A DNA stretch of 64,000 nucleotides. Source: Mytilus californianus (taxonomy: Eukaryota > Mollusca > Bivalvia > Mytilida > Mytilidae). The notes under the pieces are model-generated. The model saw only the letters and a list, made by a program, of their open reading frames with translations, was not told the DNA's origin and did no database searches. Shown here in pieces: positions 22,150 to 34,206 of the stretch (position 1 is the stretch's first letter; each line of letters opens with the position of its first letter). The position numbers were made by a program, and so were the translations under genes. The DNA lies in NCBI RefSeq assembly GCF_021869535.1, contig NW_026262604.1, positions 56,692,247-56,756,246 of the forward strand. Reading direction: 5' to 3'.

Positions 22150-24205
22150 AGGTTGGAGTGAGTGTCGTTTGTACAGGTTCGGAGAAGTATCAAGTAAACA
22201 GCGGGCTTATCATAGGGTATTCCGGACATAATACAAACCACATCAATGGAGTAGGAATAATAATAAACAAGGAGAAAAATAAAACAATACTAGAATGGGA
22301 ACAATTCAGTGACAGACTGATCATGTTGATTACAGCAAGATTCAACTCGAAATACGGTAAACTTAAAATTATACAGTGCTATGCACCAATAAATGATGCA
22401 AAGGGGGAAAACCAAAGATAAATTCTATAAACAACTGCAAGAAAGCTTCAACATGACATGCTTATTTTTACGGGTGACCTAAATGACAAAGTCGCCACAA
22501 ACAACACAGATAATGAGCCATTCATGGGCACACATGGTTGTCAAGAAATGAAAATGGTGAATGACTTGAAGATATATGTATTGACAACAAATGTGTAAAA
22601 GGAGGGACCATATCTCCTCATTAGACAGTTCAAAGATTAACATGGAAAATACCCGATGGAAGAACAATAAACCAGATTGATCATGGCGTAGGTCGTTACA
22701 CGATGTCAGAGTGTTAAGAAGTGTAGCTATAAAAAGTAACCACTAAGAGGCGTCATTAAGCTAAAACTATCTGACGTCAATTAAACATTCTACATTAAAC
22801 TTTAACACCGCTTCAATACCCTACAATATCTTAGAGACGAGGGAGAAACTATACAGGAGGAATGGAACACCATCAAGCAAATCTACAGTGTAAATAAAGG
22901 CAATACTAGTAGTAGTATACCGCTGTTCAAACGTCAAAAATCGATTGAGAGAAAACAAATCCGGGTTACAAACCAAAACCGAGGGAAACACATCAACTAT
23001 AAGAGGAAAACAACGAAATATCAGAACACAGAAGTGCAACAAAAAACAAACAACAATGCAACATTCATAAAAGCAGAAATAACAGTAGGCCATTTAACTC
23101 GTAACAACAAAGAGTGATTCACAGCAGGGAAATTTCAAAAGATTAGGGAAAGGAAAATATTCCAACAAAAAATAGTAAGAGCACATTCATTTAGAGATTA
23201 AGACCAACTACATAATGTGCATAAATGTAATGACAAAGAGGTTAGAAGAAGTGCAAGGAGAGACCGAAGACAGTGCATAGAACATCGACAGAAGAAGCTG
23301 CACAAGCAGCATACCGTGGTGAACTAAGCAAGGTCTACAAAATTAAAACAACTTTGTAGTAAAACTGGTGCCCAGACGGCTGTTGTAAAGGCAATCCGAT
23401 AAAAACAGAAAAGACAAAAAAAAAAAACAAAAACAGCAAAACAGTTGGGTTGAACATTTCACAGAAATTCAAATGTTCTGAATCGGAAGTCATTGAAAAT
23501 CCAACACCATCAACGGATGACATCAACATAAACACAGAAACAAGAACTATTGAGGAAGTCATCAAAGCTATTTAAATCCTAAAGACCGGTAAGGCACCAT
23601 GCGTTGACTCCATTCATGCAGAAATGTTGAAAGCATACCTGGACACATCTTCTGAGTAATTTATAACTTATTTACTTACATCTGTGTAGAAAACAGTATT
23701 TCATCTGACTGGGGTAAATGCCTTTTAAATAATAAAAAAAAAAAGGATTTACGAAATTGTGACAAACTAAGAATCTATTAGCAATGTTAAAACTGATCTG
23801 CTGGACGGTTATGAATGCTGGCGAATAGTATTTACTGATCTAAAAAAATGCTTATCACATGTACAACGGCTATCTGAGAAAAATATATTTGGCCAAAAAA
23901 AAAAGATAACAAAACAAGAGATAGTCAGAATAAGCAAAAACAGCAGAAGATAACAACATAGAACAGACAGAGACGATTTAGAGTGTGAAAGCAAAACCTA
24001 CCGAACTGTAAAAACAGCTTTGCATTGGACAGCATCAGGAAAGAGAAAGCTGAGGAGAGCAAGCAGCACCTGGCGCAGAACAGTAACATCAGAACTGCAT
24101 GAGATGTGTTACAACTGGGGGAAAGTATAATACATGGCAAAGGATAGAAAGAAGTAGAGGCAATTTGTAATCACCTTATGTCTCAATGGGGACGACGAGG
24201 ATAGG
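22150..24205 (+). pseudogene. decayed LINE (non-LTR retrotransposon), endonuclease and RT remnants
   Basis: The endonuclease remnant (22158-22421) reads VNSGLIIGYSGH, GVGIIINKEKNKT, EWEQFSDRL, ARFNSKYGKLKIIQCYAP, the APE-type domain often annotated as craniofacial development protein 2-like. Frameshifted remnants continue to 22885, resume at about 23095 (NKEWFTAG, RRSARRDRRQ), then ENPTPSTDDIN, KTGKAPCVDSIHAEML (23585-23640). The RT catalytic core is absent. The 3-prime end is present: ALHWTASGKRKLRRASSTWR and ELHEMCYNWG (24010-24130). It is 5-prime truncated, internally deleted and interrupted by a family C repeat. The clade is uncertain. Confidence 0.8.
22891..23094 (+). repeat. family C repeat inserted into the LINE
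   Basis: aataaaggcaatactagtag, aaatccgggttacaaacc and gagggaaacacatcaacta. LINE sequence stops before it and resumes after it, so this insertion post-dates the LINE. Confidence 0.75.
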
Positions 24206-24423
24206 TACATTCTATGAACAAAAGTGTTTCACCTTTCCCAAATTCCCCTATTATTTCATATAAAACACATTTTTTTAAACACACTGTCAAAAACCTATTT
24301 GAGATTTGTTATGTAAAACTCACAAATGTGTACAGTTTGTATGGTTATTATGAAATATTTGTATGACATTTAATTACTGAGAAATTATTATTTGTATACA
24401 AATATTAGATTTAAGTGTATTTT

Positions 24424-24790
24424 TTCCTATATATAAAAAAAGAAGATGTGGTATGAGTGCCAATGAGAAAACTCTCCATCCAAGTCACAATGCATAAAAA
24501 GTTAACAATTATAGGTCGAAGTACGGCATTCAACACGGAGCCTTGGCTCATACCGAACATCAAGCTATAAAGGGTCTCAAAATGACTAGTTAAAAAAAAT
24601 TCAAACAGGAAAACCAACGGTCTATTCTATATAAAAAACGAGAATCGAGAAACACCTATGAACCACACCAACAAACGACAACCACTGAACAACAGGCTCC
24701 TGACTTAGGACAGGTGCATAAAAATGCAGCGGGTCTAAACGTTTTAACAGCCGCCAACCTTCTCCCTAACCTGATACAGTAGTGTAACAT
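24424..24790 (-). repeat. family A repeat, inverted long copy (left bracket of RT element)
   Basis: agatgtggtatgagtgccaa, gaaaactctccatccaag, gagccttggctcata, then atgactagt and cctgacttaggacaggtgc. Inverted relative to 27800-27955 and 45870-46240. Confidence 0.75.
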
Positions 24791-25559
24791 TACAGCATAA
24801 AAAGACACACTATAAAATATCAATTAAAATGACTGAACTCGATCAAAAAGATATTAAACAAAGACAAGTAAACATAAACTAAACGAATAAGTTTGATCTA
24901 TGACACAATATAAATACAATATTAAAACGTAGGTGCCTATATAACATAGACCTTATTGGTATTTATAAAAAAAAGATGAATGAGAGTATCAATAAGCCAA
25001 CTCTAAACTGGGACAAAATGGCGTTTAATAAAACAAGGTACACAGGTAAATATAAATATATTAATTTTGTTGTTAGGAGTACGGAATTTTTTTTACAAAA
25101 TTAATAAATTTTTTGTTTAGAGTACGAGTACGGAAGTGAAAATTTATCGTCATACTAAAAACGTATCAAAGGAGATACATATTAAACATAGTTAGACGAG
25201 ATATAACACAAAATAGGTAAACATTGAATTACAGAAATGCATTACAAATTTTGTCAACAGGTCAACTTAACACGAAAGTACGATTTGAGAGTACTCGCAG
25301 TTACTGAAAGCTAGTTAAAAGACAAAAACAATTAACAATGAAAAAAAAATCATGCATCTAAGACTAAAATCAATTAAAACACAGGGATTAAGTGATTTAA
25401 CGCCATGGACAGCCAAAGACGACATGACTTGTGCAATGCCAAAATAAAAGTATCGACAGGCAGTATGATCGTTAGGATATAACCTTATAATATTATATAT
25501 ATGAATCATGTTATATATAGATATATAAAGCAATCTCTAAATTTATACATCCCCAAACC
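24791..25559 (-). other. probable 3-prime untranslated part of the decayed RT element
   Basis: No coding sequence. It lies between the end of RT homology and the bracketing family A copy; assignment to the element is inference. Confidence 0.4.
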
Positions 25560-27801
25560 AATTCGAAAAGAATACAAATTTATTTATGTTTTAATTTGTT
25601 GATGACAAAATCGATGTTAGTGCCAATGTAAACAATATTCAAAGATCGTATTACAACATTAATAAGATTACCTTTACTAATAAGTTTGTTTAAAAGGTCG
25701 ATGAGTTTACACGAATCACTTAGTGATTTCCGCGCTTTTAGTACAATATTACCGTAAAATATAGGATGTGAAATACCGTTTTTAATAAGTTTTCTACAGA
25801 TACAGCAAAATTTACTAATTAAATCTTTGTATCTATGACAGAATTTGTAAATGTTTTAAGTAATTTATGGTAACGAAATCCCTGACTTAATAATTTACCA
25901 GTGATGCATTGATTACGTTCGTTAAAATCTATGACATCACTACACACACGGGCATAATAAACGAGTTGGGATATATTAACATCGTATGATGGAGCCAAAG
26001 GAACATCGCCGTCTAAAAAAGGAAAATTAACAATAGGGAATGAAAAATCGACTCTTTTGTCGTAAATTCTAGTAAAGAGTTTCCCTTTAGAAATTGAAAT
26101 GTCTAAATCTGGACAACTACTGCTGTTTATGTTAGATTTATTTAAAGTAAGTTCCTATGTCGGTAGTATATTTAGAGAACTCTGGATTATTTAACGAAAA
26201 AAATGTCATCAAGATAACGGTTGGTATTGTTGAATGTGTCAACCAAATGTAACAATGACGTGTATTTACTGAGTTTGGCCATAAACTGTGATTCATAGCA
26301 ATACAAGAATACATTTGCTATTAAAAGGGCGCAATTAGTGCCCATATGAATACCTACTACCTGTCGATACACTTTATCGCCGAAACATACATATATGTTG
26401 CCCAGGAGAAAATTTACAGCTTCAATCATATCTTCACATTTCCAGTGAGTGTATCTAGCATACTTTCCTTTTTCGTTACAGAAAAATACATTAAACGAGT
26501 TACAGCAAATAAATTTTCAATGAGATTTTTCAAAAAACCATTTAACTAAATCTAAAAACTTTTTTCTTGATAAGATTGTGTGGAAGTGTAGTGTAGAGAG
26601 TAGAAAAATCATAACTGTCAACAGAATTAAAAGGACCATCAAAAGCACGTATTGTATCTAAAACCTCTAAAGAATTTTCAACAGTCCAAAAATAATTAAT
26701 ACCATCATTTTCATAAACTTTATTACAAAAGTTAATGATAAGTTCTTTGATAGTAGTAAGAGCGGTTGTTAGAAGCACTGACAGATTAGTGGTAGAACAC
26801 TTACTAGATGCAGAGATGAAACGAAATTTAAATGGTTGTTTGTGTAATTAGATAACCAGTACATAGTCGGGACTTTCAAATGTTCGGAAGAGGCTTAAAG
26901 CTGGGTAGTGGCAGTGATATGCTTGTTTATAATTTGACTCTCTGTGGAGCATATGGACCTGAATGTAGAAGAATTGATAATTTCGTTTTGGAGAACTTCC
27001 GTGTAGTACATGCGTCACACCACCACTACATTATTGGCTGCTTTGTCTGCCGGTACGAACACAAACCGCTTTGCAAGTACTTGGAGTTTCTCTTATTCTA
27101 GAAATTAGTATATCATGAGCCCTATTATTAATTTCAGAACGGTTTTCAAAATAAGATATACGAATATCAACAGTATTCATAATTTTATTTTTATCAAGTT
27201 TTTCACATTTACACCAATTTTTACAGTAGGCAGACAGATGCGTCTTTAATGACCTGACGACACTGTTTTCAATCTATAATAGATGGAGGACGATATTTAG
27301 GTCCTTTTTTAAGAAAAGTTTTGACCTCACGGTTCTTCAACGATGTTGATGTCTCCTGTAATGACATGACCATAGGGATTATATCTAAAACTAGATGTTT
27401 CAGTCTCAAGTGGAAGGAGTATTATTTGTTATATTGACGTCTGATGTTACTTACGTATAATTAAAAATCAAGCTTCTGCTGAGTTTTTTGTACGAATACG
27501 AAATAATAGGTGGTTCTGTGCTATCAAAATATGGAGGTATTTGGCTTTGGCCGGTAGAGTCATTGAATATACTAGATAAGTTAATATAATCAATATCTCT
27601 ATTTATATATTTTAATTTAAGAAAATGCCGTTTATGATTTTCAGGTTCGTCGATACTAGGAAACAGCCTGTGATGACAAAAGGCTGTAATAATACGGGAA
27701 ATTTTATCACACTCCAGAAAAATATCATATAGTCTACTTATTGGTATTTTATATAGATTAAACCGTTGATTTTCCTGTTTGAATGGTTTTACACTAGTCA
27801 T
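25560..27801 (-). pseudogene. decayed Penelope-like reverse transcriptase polyprotein
   Basis: Read on the minus strand. The N-terminal part (27451-27801) starts MTSVKPFKQENQRFNLYK and includes HHRLFPSIDEPENHKRHFL and IPPYFDSTEPPIISYSYK. A frameshifted middle (26800-27400) holds FLKKGPKYRPPSIIDW. Then RT motif A, YDFSTLYTTLPHNL (26542-26778), motif B, HMGTNCALLIANVFLYCYE, and motif C, RYLDDIFFV (26187-26429). The C-terminal block (25750-26150) holds FSFPIVNFPFLDGDVPLAPS. The motif A form (D-F-S-T-L-Y-T) is shared with Penelope-like RTs. At least four frames and several stops are needed, so it is inactive. No endonuclease domain follows the RT. Confidence 0.8.
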
Positions 27802-27955
27802 TTTTGGGGCCCTTTATAGCTTTCTGTTCGGTGTGAGCCAAGGCTCCGTGTTGAAGGCCGTACTTTGACCTATAATGGTTTACTTTTACAAATTGTGACT
27901 TGGATGGAGAGTTGTCTCATTGGCACTCATACCACATCTACTTATATCTATATGA
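27800..27955 (+). repeat. family A repeat, right bracket of the RT element
   Basis: gagccaaggctccgtgttga, acttggatggagagttgtct and cattggcactcataccacat: the inverse of 24424-24590. On the minus strand it runs straight into the ATG of the RT open frame, and the 24424 copy also includes an atgactagt, so family A and the 5-prime end of this RT element share sequence. Confidence 0.8.
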
Positions 27956-28388
27956 CCAATTTGCATAATAATTGGTGTCTACCATTATTTTTAATTATAG
28001 ATAACAGATCAGCAAGTGTATAATTTATACGATGTTTAATACGTAGATTACGATTTTTACGTTTACCATGAGACCTATTATTTCTTAGCCTTTTATCGAC
28101 AATATTCATGACATCGATAGAAGTTTTAGATATGTTCCTCTGTCCCAATATTTTGTCATTGAGACCGAGAGGATAAACTGTTTAAAGTCTTTTCATCCAA
28201 AACAGTTCGTGAACTTCACGGGATTTTTCGAATTGTTTGTGTGATTGTCCTGGTTGTTTCTGAACGGTTTCAAGTGGTTGGAATTTTATAAAGTTTAGAT
28301 TGTAGCCATATGATTTTTTTATGTAGAAATTCATATATGTCTTTAAACAGTGATTGCTCTGAAAAAATAAATCATGCATATATTTCAT
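27948..28388 (-). pseudogene. GIY-YIG endonuclease C-terminal part of a Penelope-like element
   Basis: Minus strand: KSYGYNLNFIKFQPLETVQK, KSREVHELFWMKRL, one in-frame stop (at about 28177), then TVYPLGLNDKILGQRNIS, SHGKRKNRNLRIKHRINY, LADLLSIIKNNGRHQLL. The block around E-x-F-W-M-K-R-L and G-L-N-D matches the C-terminal region of GIY-YIG domains in Penelope-like elements (compare [20 protein letters not shown] in the copy at 58516). The catalytic GIY/YIG half is not visible, and only about 145 codons remain. It directly abuts the family A copy, so it may be the tail of a separate insertion. Confidence 0.65.
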
Positions 28389-29240
28389 AGTTATTGCAAG
28401 AAACTGCAGACACTTCTGTATTTAATGAAAAAAAAAATCATCAATTTGGACAAGAAATACCTTCAGCAGATTTTTTATTGAAAATGTGTTTTTATATGAA
28501 ATAATAGGGGAATTTCCGATAAGACTGTAGTTAGGTAATTCTGTGACCAATACTGAATTTATCTCAGTAAATAAGTCTGAAAATGGATTGATAATTAATT
28601 GCTAGCCTTTTAATGTCAAAATTGGTATACAGGTACTAGCGGTCATTTAAGCACATCATTTCTATTAAACTACTCAAATCGTTAAACACAACCAACAAGA
28701 AAAAAGTACACACAAAAGAAGTTATCTTAAAGGTTGTTAATTATACCACATATAATGTCTACACCCATTGACATTACTGTATTATTTCATATTAATAAGT
28801 TTGGTGACCTATCATAAAATGCTCAATTGTTTTAAATGATAATTAAGACCGGTGTTCTTAAAGGTTATTATTAAAACAGTAAGAGTGAGAAAAAAAATAA
28901 AAGAAAATGAAAATACGTAATCAGTTATAATCGATATTGCTTGACTTTTATTCATTATTTTCATGTGGGCGGTGGATTGAATAATTGTCTTAATGTTATT
29001 AAGGAAACTTGCAAAACACAAAAATCTTACATTTTGCATTTATGCTTTGTTTTTTATTTGTGCTTAATGTTTAGTTGTGCTTGAATTTAAGTTGTGCTTT
29101 AATTATAGTTATGCTTCAGTTTTGGTATGTTCAGATGTGTAGTTTAGTGGTGCTTTGCATGTATTTCAATATGCCTGTGCTGTCTGTATCTATGCATTGA
29201 AATAATAACTGCTGCTTATATATCTATACCGAGAGAGAGA
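28389..29240. other. no gene seen
   Basis: AT-rich; a few loose ttgtgctt-spaced repeats at 29055-29125. Confidence 0.5.
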
Positions 29241-29505
29241 GCTAGGATGAAATTTGAAAAAAGGCAGGACAGAAGTTTAGAGTAAAAAAAGGCAGGATGA
29301 GCAACTTGGCAAAACAAAGTGGCAGAGGATGACAATTTTTGTAAAAAAAAGTCAGGATAACCTAATAAAAAAATGCAGGCCGAATAGAGTAAAAAATAAA
29401 AAGGCAGGACAGAGATTACAACTAAAAAAAATGCAGGACACATTTTTTCATCCTAACCCCCCCCCCCCCCCCCCCCCCCATAAAAATCAAAAGGTAGCTC
29501 CCTTA
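29241..29505 (+). mobile_element. G-tract TIR element, copy 2 (left end missing)
   Basis: Starts at gctaggatgaaatttgaaa with no poly-G or outer TIR, keeps the poly-A/ggcaggac core, the poly-C run (29459-29479) and GTAGCTCCCT followed by TA. Confidence 0.8.
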
Positions 29506-32500
29506 GATGGATTTGACTATTCCTGTAAGGCCCCTTTTGGTCGTATGCTCCTTACGTCTGTAAAGTAGTTTTACATCATTAGCCTACGCATTCTATTTTG
29601 GATTTGATCGTTCTCACTGTGATCGTTCTGGACGTTGATAGTTCTGGACGAAAGGTTAATCCAGAAAACCGCTTCAGAAGCACATTTGTTGTAAAGTTGA
29701 ATAATTTAATATTGAGTGACCGTTAATGTTCAAATTACACTATTCGTAACATTTCCCTTTGGTGTTATTTGTTCTTTGCTTTCAATCAATACTGATTTCT
29801 TTTAGCAAGGTAGGTCAACGGATAAGTATAAAAAGAATGCAAAAACTAAATAGATTATCGTCAATTTAACATTGCAGGATAACAACTATATACGTTTATT
29901 GCCGCTTTATAGTCAATGTATCTAATAAGTTTAACCAAAATTGCTAGGTGCAATGTTCCGGATGGATATTGCGGGAAGTTACACTAACGAAATCACCACG
30001 TGTTTAATCAAAATTTATCTAAATGTTAAGGGCATGTTAAAATGCATACAGAATTTGAAAAAAAATATATCAGTAACAAATCTACTACTGTTTATCGTTT
30101 GCACTATTTCTAAATGTTTTTTTTTATTTAGGTAATGCAAATTATAAATTAAAACAAAATAAAAACAACTAACTAATCAATCATAATTCCAAATAGTTAT
30201 TGTAGTAAATACTCGCGATACAATATAAAAATAAATAATTCGAAAGTGAACTGCATCTATAGCGAAAATTTGAATTTGTAAATAAACTTTCCGGATACGT
30301 AACTTTAATATCGGGTGTCGTATAATATCAGCAAAGGGTATTATTTCTGCTCCATTAAAACATTTTAAAAGGTGCTATAATTGTTGTTTACTAAACATAA
30401 CTTATGTTAATACTAACGTTGACCTCGGTTTGACCTGACAAGGCATTTAAGCTAGAACGTTAATTCTTCAACTCTATATTTAAACAAACAATATGATGTA
30501 CTTTTAAATTTAGAGGAATAGATATTTCACGTACCATGACCTTCTTTTCAGTTTTCAATTTCCTTTCGCTTAAAGTACTTTTTGTCAATGATCAAAAGAT
30601 TAGAAATGATAGAAAATATCGGCTAAGTAAAAATGTGTTTACTTACAATATGTTTAATGTGATAAATGTTGATTAGAATGGCACAGAGGTATAACAGAAT
30701 AAGGGATCGGGATAAATAGATTATATCATAGACAGCAACCAACAACAACCACTGTACAAGCTACTGACTTGGAACAGGGAAACTCAGAATGCAGTGGGGC
30801 TACACGTATTTACGAGTGCTACCCCACCCCTCCCCCAATGACCTGGGTCAGACAGACAGACAGACCAGGCGGGCAGGAAGGCAGTCATTCATACAGACAG
30901 ACAAACAGACCAACCGACCGACTGCATACGCACATGCAAACATACATACACAAATAAAGTAACTTTATAAAATTATGAATTGATAAAGCAGTTCATATGC
31001 ATGAATCATATACTACAATGTAGGAACACAGTCACCCAGTTAGTAACACTCAGTATTTGCCTTATACCGTAATATTTGAACAAATGCCTAATTTGTAAAT
31101 AAAAAAGTAATAGAATGTTACACTGAGTCTGTTTCAAACTAAGGCCATTTTCAAAAATCTTCCTATTTGTTTACTAAGTTTTACATCATTTCGACTGTAA
31201 ATGTATATCTTAGATTCTATTTTGAAAGATATTACAAAAATTTAACTGCGGAAAGATGGATCGAACTGTTCTTCTGAAAGAATCTGGTACATTTTGAATA
31301 TGCTAAAGAAAAATCAAAGACATTCTCTCTGAAACAAGGGAAATTTCTGGCGGAAGCAAATCTGATGTGTACTGTATTTACAACCTAGGTATACTCTTGT
31401 TTATGGACGTCTTCCCACAAAGTTTCACAAACAAGTAAGATTTGTAATATTGTATCATTATTTTCTTCAAAAGAAAAGTAACATTTTTTCTTCTGTCTTA
31501 TTTTTATATTATATAAGACATATTGATCAATCGTTAAATACTATCAGCAAGACTGTACATGTATCATTTTTAAATTGTTTCTTGGTTCCATCAACCCAGT
31601 GGGTGAAACAAATTCATGGTCATGGAAATTGGCGATACCTCTATCTTGAAGAGAATGGTCTTTTAATTAATGTTTGATGACATTGATTCCAGCTATTTGG
31701 AGAAAGTACTTGTGTCATATCATATCTGTAAAGACACGTTTTTTGTTTGATTGATTTTGTTCATACTATTTTTTTAAGATAAATTTTTTTAGTCCTTTAT
31801 TTTTTATTTTTAGTTTTCTTCTGCTTAATAATCTAGTAAATTTTCAGTTCTTGGTTTTTCTGTCCTACTTTTCTTTTCATCCCCCTAAACATTAAAAATT
31901 GTTTCTCACTGACATGTACAGATATGCAGTAATATTTTTTTTAAATTTTTGTTATAAGAATTGCATGTAATTTGCCGCAATTTGATGACAGTGACCTTTA
32001 GGCTTTAAATATATAAATGTAGAAAATGATCATATTTAGTGAAGAATGACACCAATTCCTTATCAGATATATGTTTTACTTTTCATTTATCAAAGAAACT
32101 GTCAGCTTTAATTTCAAGTTCAAATATCTTGTATGTTTAAATGTCTTAATACAATGTGACACATGAAGCGAATAATTTGAAATATTTACAAAATTGTTAA
32201 TCGTTTAAGTAGATGAGTCCACCACGCCTTCTGACTTAAATGTACCAGTTATGTGAGGAATTATGATAAGAGTTAAAAGTACACAGTCAATGGTACTTTT
32301 GTATATTCGCATTTTAATTAAATTGCACTTTTGTTTGTGAACCTGACGTATTTTTCTTAATTTGAGACACATATTTTATTTCATAATTTATGTTTAACAC
32401 CTGGTAATGACATACCATGTAAAGTACTAACTGCTCTATCTAGTTATAGACCATATAATAAACGATATTTGGAAAAGTATTAAAATTGAAACGGCGGTGA

Positions 32501-32580
32501 TGTACTGGGTTTATATATTCATTCATTTAATGTATATTATTAGTCTGAGTAATGCATGAGCAAAGAAAAAAATTAAAACG
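29506..32580. other. no gene seen; minor repeats only
   Basis: An inverted family A fragment is at about 30735-30800 (caacaaccactgtacaagct, gacttggaacagg). Imperfect cagacagacag-type low-complexity sequence spans 30850-30955. A 75-codon frame ending at 31677 has no recognised domain. Confidence 0.45.
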
Positions 32581-32585
32581 AGCCC

Positions 32586-33200
32586 CCCCCCCCCCCCCCC
32601 CCAAAAAAAAGAGACTAGACAAAGTGATGCCCCCGTACTCCACTCTGAAGTAATTGTATTATAACAAAATCAATGTACATGTAGGACTTTCTTTGAGATA
32701 TTATTGTGTCTGGGAGACACAATTGATGCCCCCGCATATGCATAGAGTTATTTTAAAATAACTATAACATTTAACCGCTTATACCCCAAAAATGACAAAG
32801 TTCAACTATCTCCCAAAAGAGCAAAATATTAATAAAAATTAAAACCCTGACCACATGCACATCTTCAATGTATGTACAAACAGCCAGCAAAGTATAAACT
32901 TCCTAGCATTTAAACTGTAGGAGAAGTTATCTGGATACGCTCCTCTTATGCAAGTAAATACTCCAAAAAAATGACAAAGTTCAACTATCTCCCAAAAGAG
33001 CAAATATTGATAAAAATCAAAACCCTGACCACATGCACATCTTCAATATATGTACAAACAGACAGCAAAGTGAAAACTTACTAGGATTAAAACTGTAGGA
33101 GGAGTTATGCGGAATAACTATGCACCCACAATGGAACTGACGGAAGACGGACAGGGGTAAAACAATATGCCCCCAAATTTTAGTTGCAGGGGCATAAAAA
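32586..33200 (+). repeat. repeat element with two tandem 180-bp units
   Basis: After a poly-C/poly-A run (32584-32610) two units (from about 32787 and 32968) share aatgacaaagttcaactatc, aaccctgaccacatgcacat, tgtacaaacag.cagcaaag and actgtaggag.agttat. The region starts and ends with gatgcccccg / tgcaggggcata-like ends, suggesting one non-autonomous element. Confidence 0.7.
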
Positions 33201-33534
33201 AAAAAAAAACCAACATAATAACCAAAAAAATAACTAAAACACCAAATTGAATATAAATCTTTGGTTGCAGCTGATTAAAATCTATATTTAGATTAACAAA
33301 AAATGCTGAATGAAAAACAGAAGAGAATACGTGAGTTTCTCAGATAAGACGTGTTTTGCCTGTCATCTCCATAATGGGTAAGTCAAGGTTTTCGTTTGTG
33401 ACCAAGCAATCACTCAGATATCAATAGAAACAAATTTAGCAGAATGAAGTTCAACTTCATGCTATGTAAAATAACCTGTGTAAGTTTGGTTGAATTCTGT
33501 CAAGCCATGCATTTCATGATTTAAGCAGCCCGTA

Positions 33535-33870
33535 ATTCAGTGGTTGTTGTTGCTGTCCGTTATATTTGTTTTTCGTCTATTGCTTTGTTCATAAGCCGTC
33601 GGTTTTCTCGTTCTCGCTTATATAGCTTACTATACGGTATTGGTTTTGCTTATTGTTGAAGGCCGTACAATGCTCTTTAACTTAGTACTTTATTTGGCCT
33701 TTTTAACTTTTTTGATTCGAGCGTCACTGATGAGTCATTTGTAAACGAAACGTGCGTCTGGCGTACAAAATTTTAATTCTGGTATATATGATGAGTTTAT
33801 TTACGTCAATTTGTCTCTGGTACATGTAGTTAGTTGTTTCATTGGCAATAATACCACATCTTCTTAATTT
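33535..33870 (+). repeat. family A repeat interrupted by a hammerhead-bearing unit
   Basis: Family A sequence (cagtggttgttgttgctg, gttgaaggccgtacaatg) runs to about 33684 and resumes near 33820 (agttgtttcattggcaataa, taccacatcttctt). The intervening 33685-33815 is the hammerhead-bearing repeat, so it inserted into family A. Confidence 0.75.
33722..33763 (+). ncRNA. hammerhead-type ribozyme motif, copy 3 (intact core)
   Basis: CTGATGA (33727-33733), GAAA (33747-33750) and GTC (33756-33758) are all present. Stem I is CGTCA/TGGCG (33722-33726 with 33759-33763; 5 bp with one G-U wobble). Stem III is ACG/CGT with a 2-base loop. Stem II is weak (GT/AC only, then mismatches) compared with the family form GTCT/AGAC. 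Predicted cleavage follows C33758. Compact, repeat-borne hammerheads with minimal stem III are known from animal retrozymes and Penelope-like elements; this repeat would be non-autonomous. Confidence 0.75.
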
Positions 33871-34206
33871 TATATGTCAATGTTTTGGTATGGGAAAATG
33901 CCCTAAAATTATAATACGAAAAATTAGTAAAAGCAGATGTACAAGTTAACTTGACGTAGTATCCGATGCTGACAACACCTGACGACATACTCGATACATA
34001 TATGTTACTAGTTAGTGACAGATGTGCGCTGATCATTTATGAAATATATATGTACTTTAGTGACAATACATTGTTGGTTAAACTGAAAAGTAAATGAATT
34101 TTACGATGTTTATGTCAGGTGGTAATGGGTGAAATTTACAAATAACAATTACTCCAAAAAACAACTTTATAGCATTCGATGTAATTAACCCCAAAATATA
34201 CGTTCG

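Noticed and set aside
26880-27101. 73-codon + strand frame
   Set aside because: Antisense to the decayed RT polyprotein, whose minus-strand reading gives recognisable blocks.
29329-29568. Frame with a polyproline stretch
   Set aside because: The proline run is translated poly-C of the G-tract element.
31450-31677. Possible terminal exon ending in WRYLYLEENGLLINV
   Set aside because: An acceptor-like ag lies before it, but no upstream partner exon or known domain could be found.
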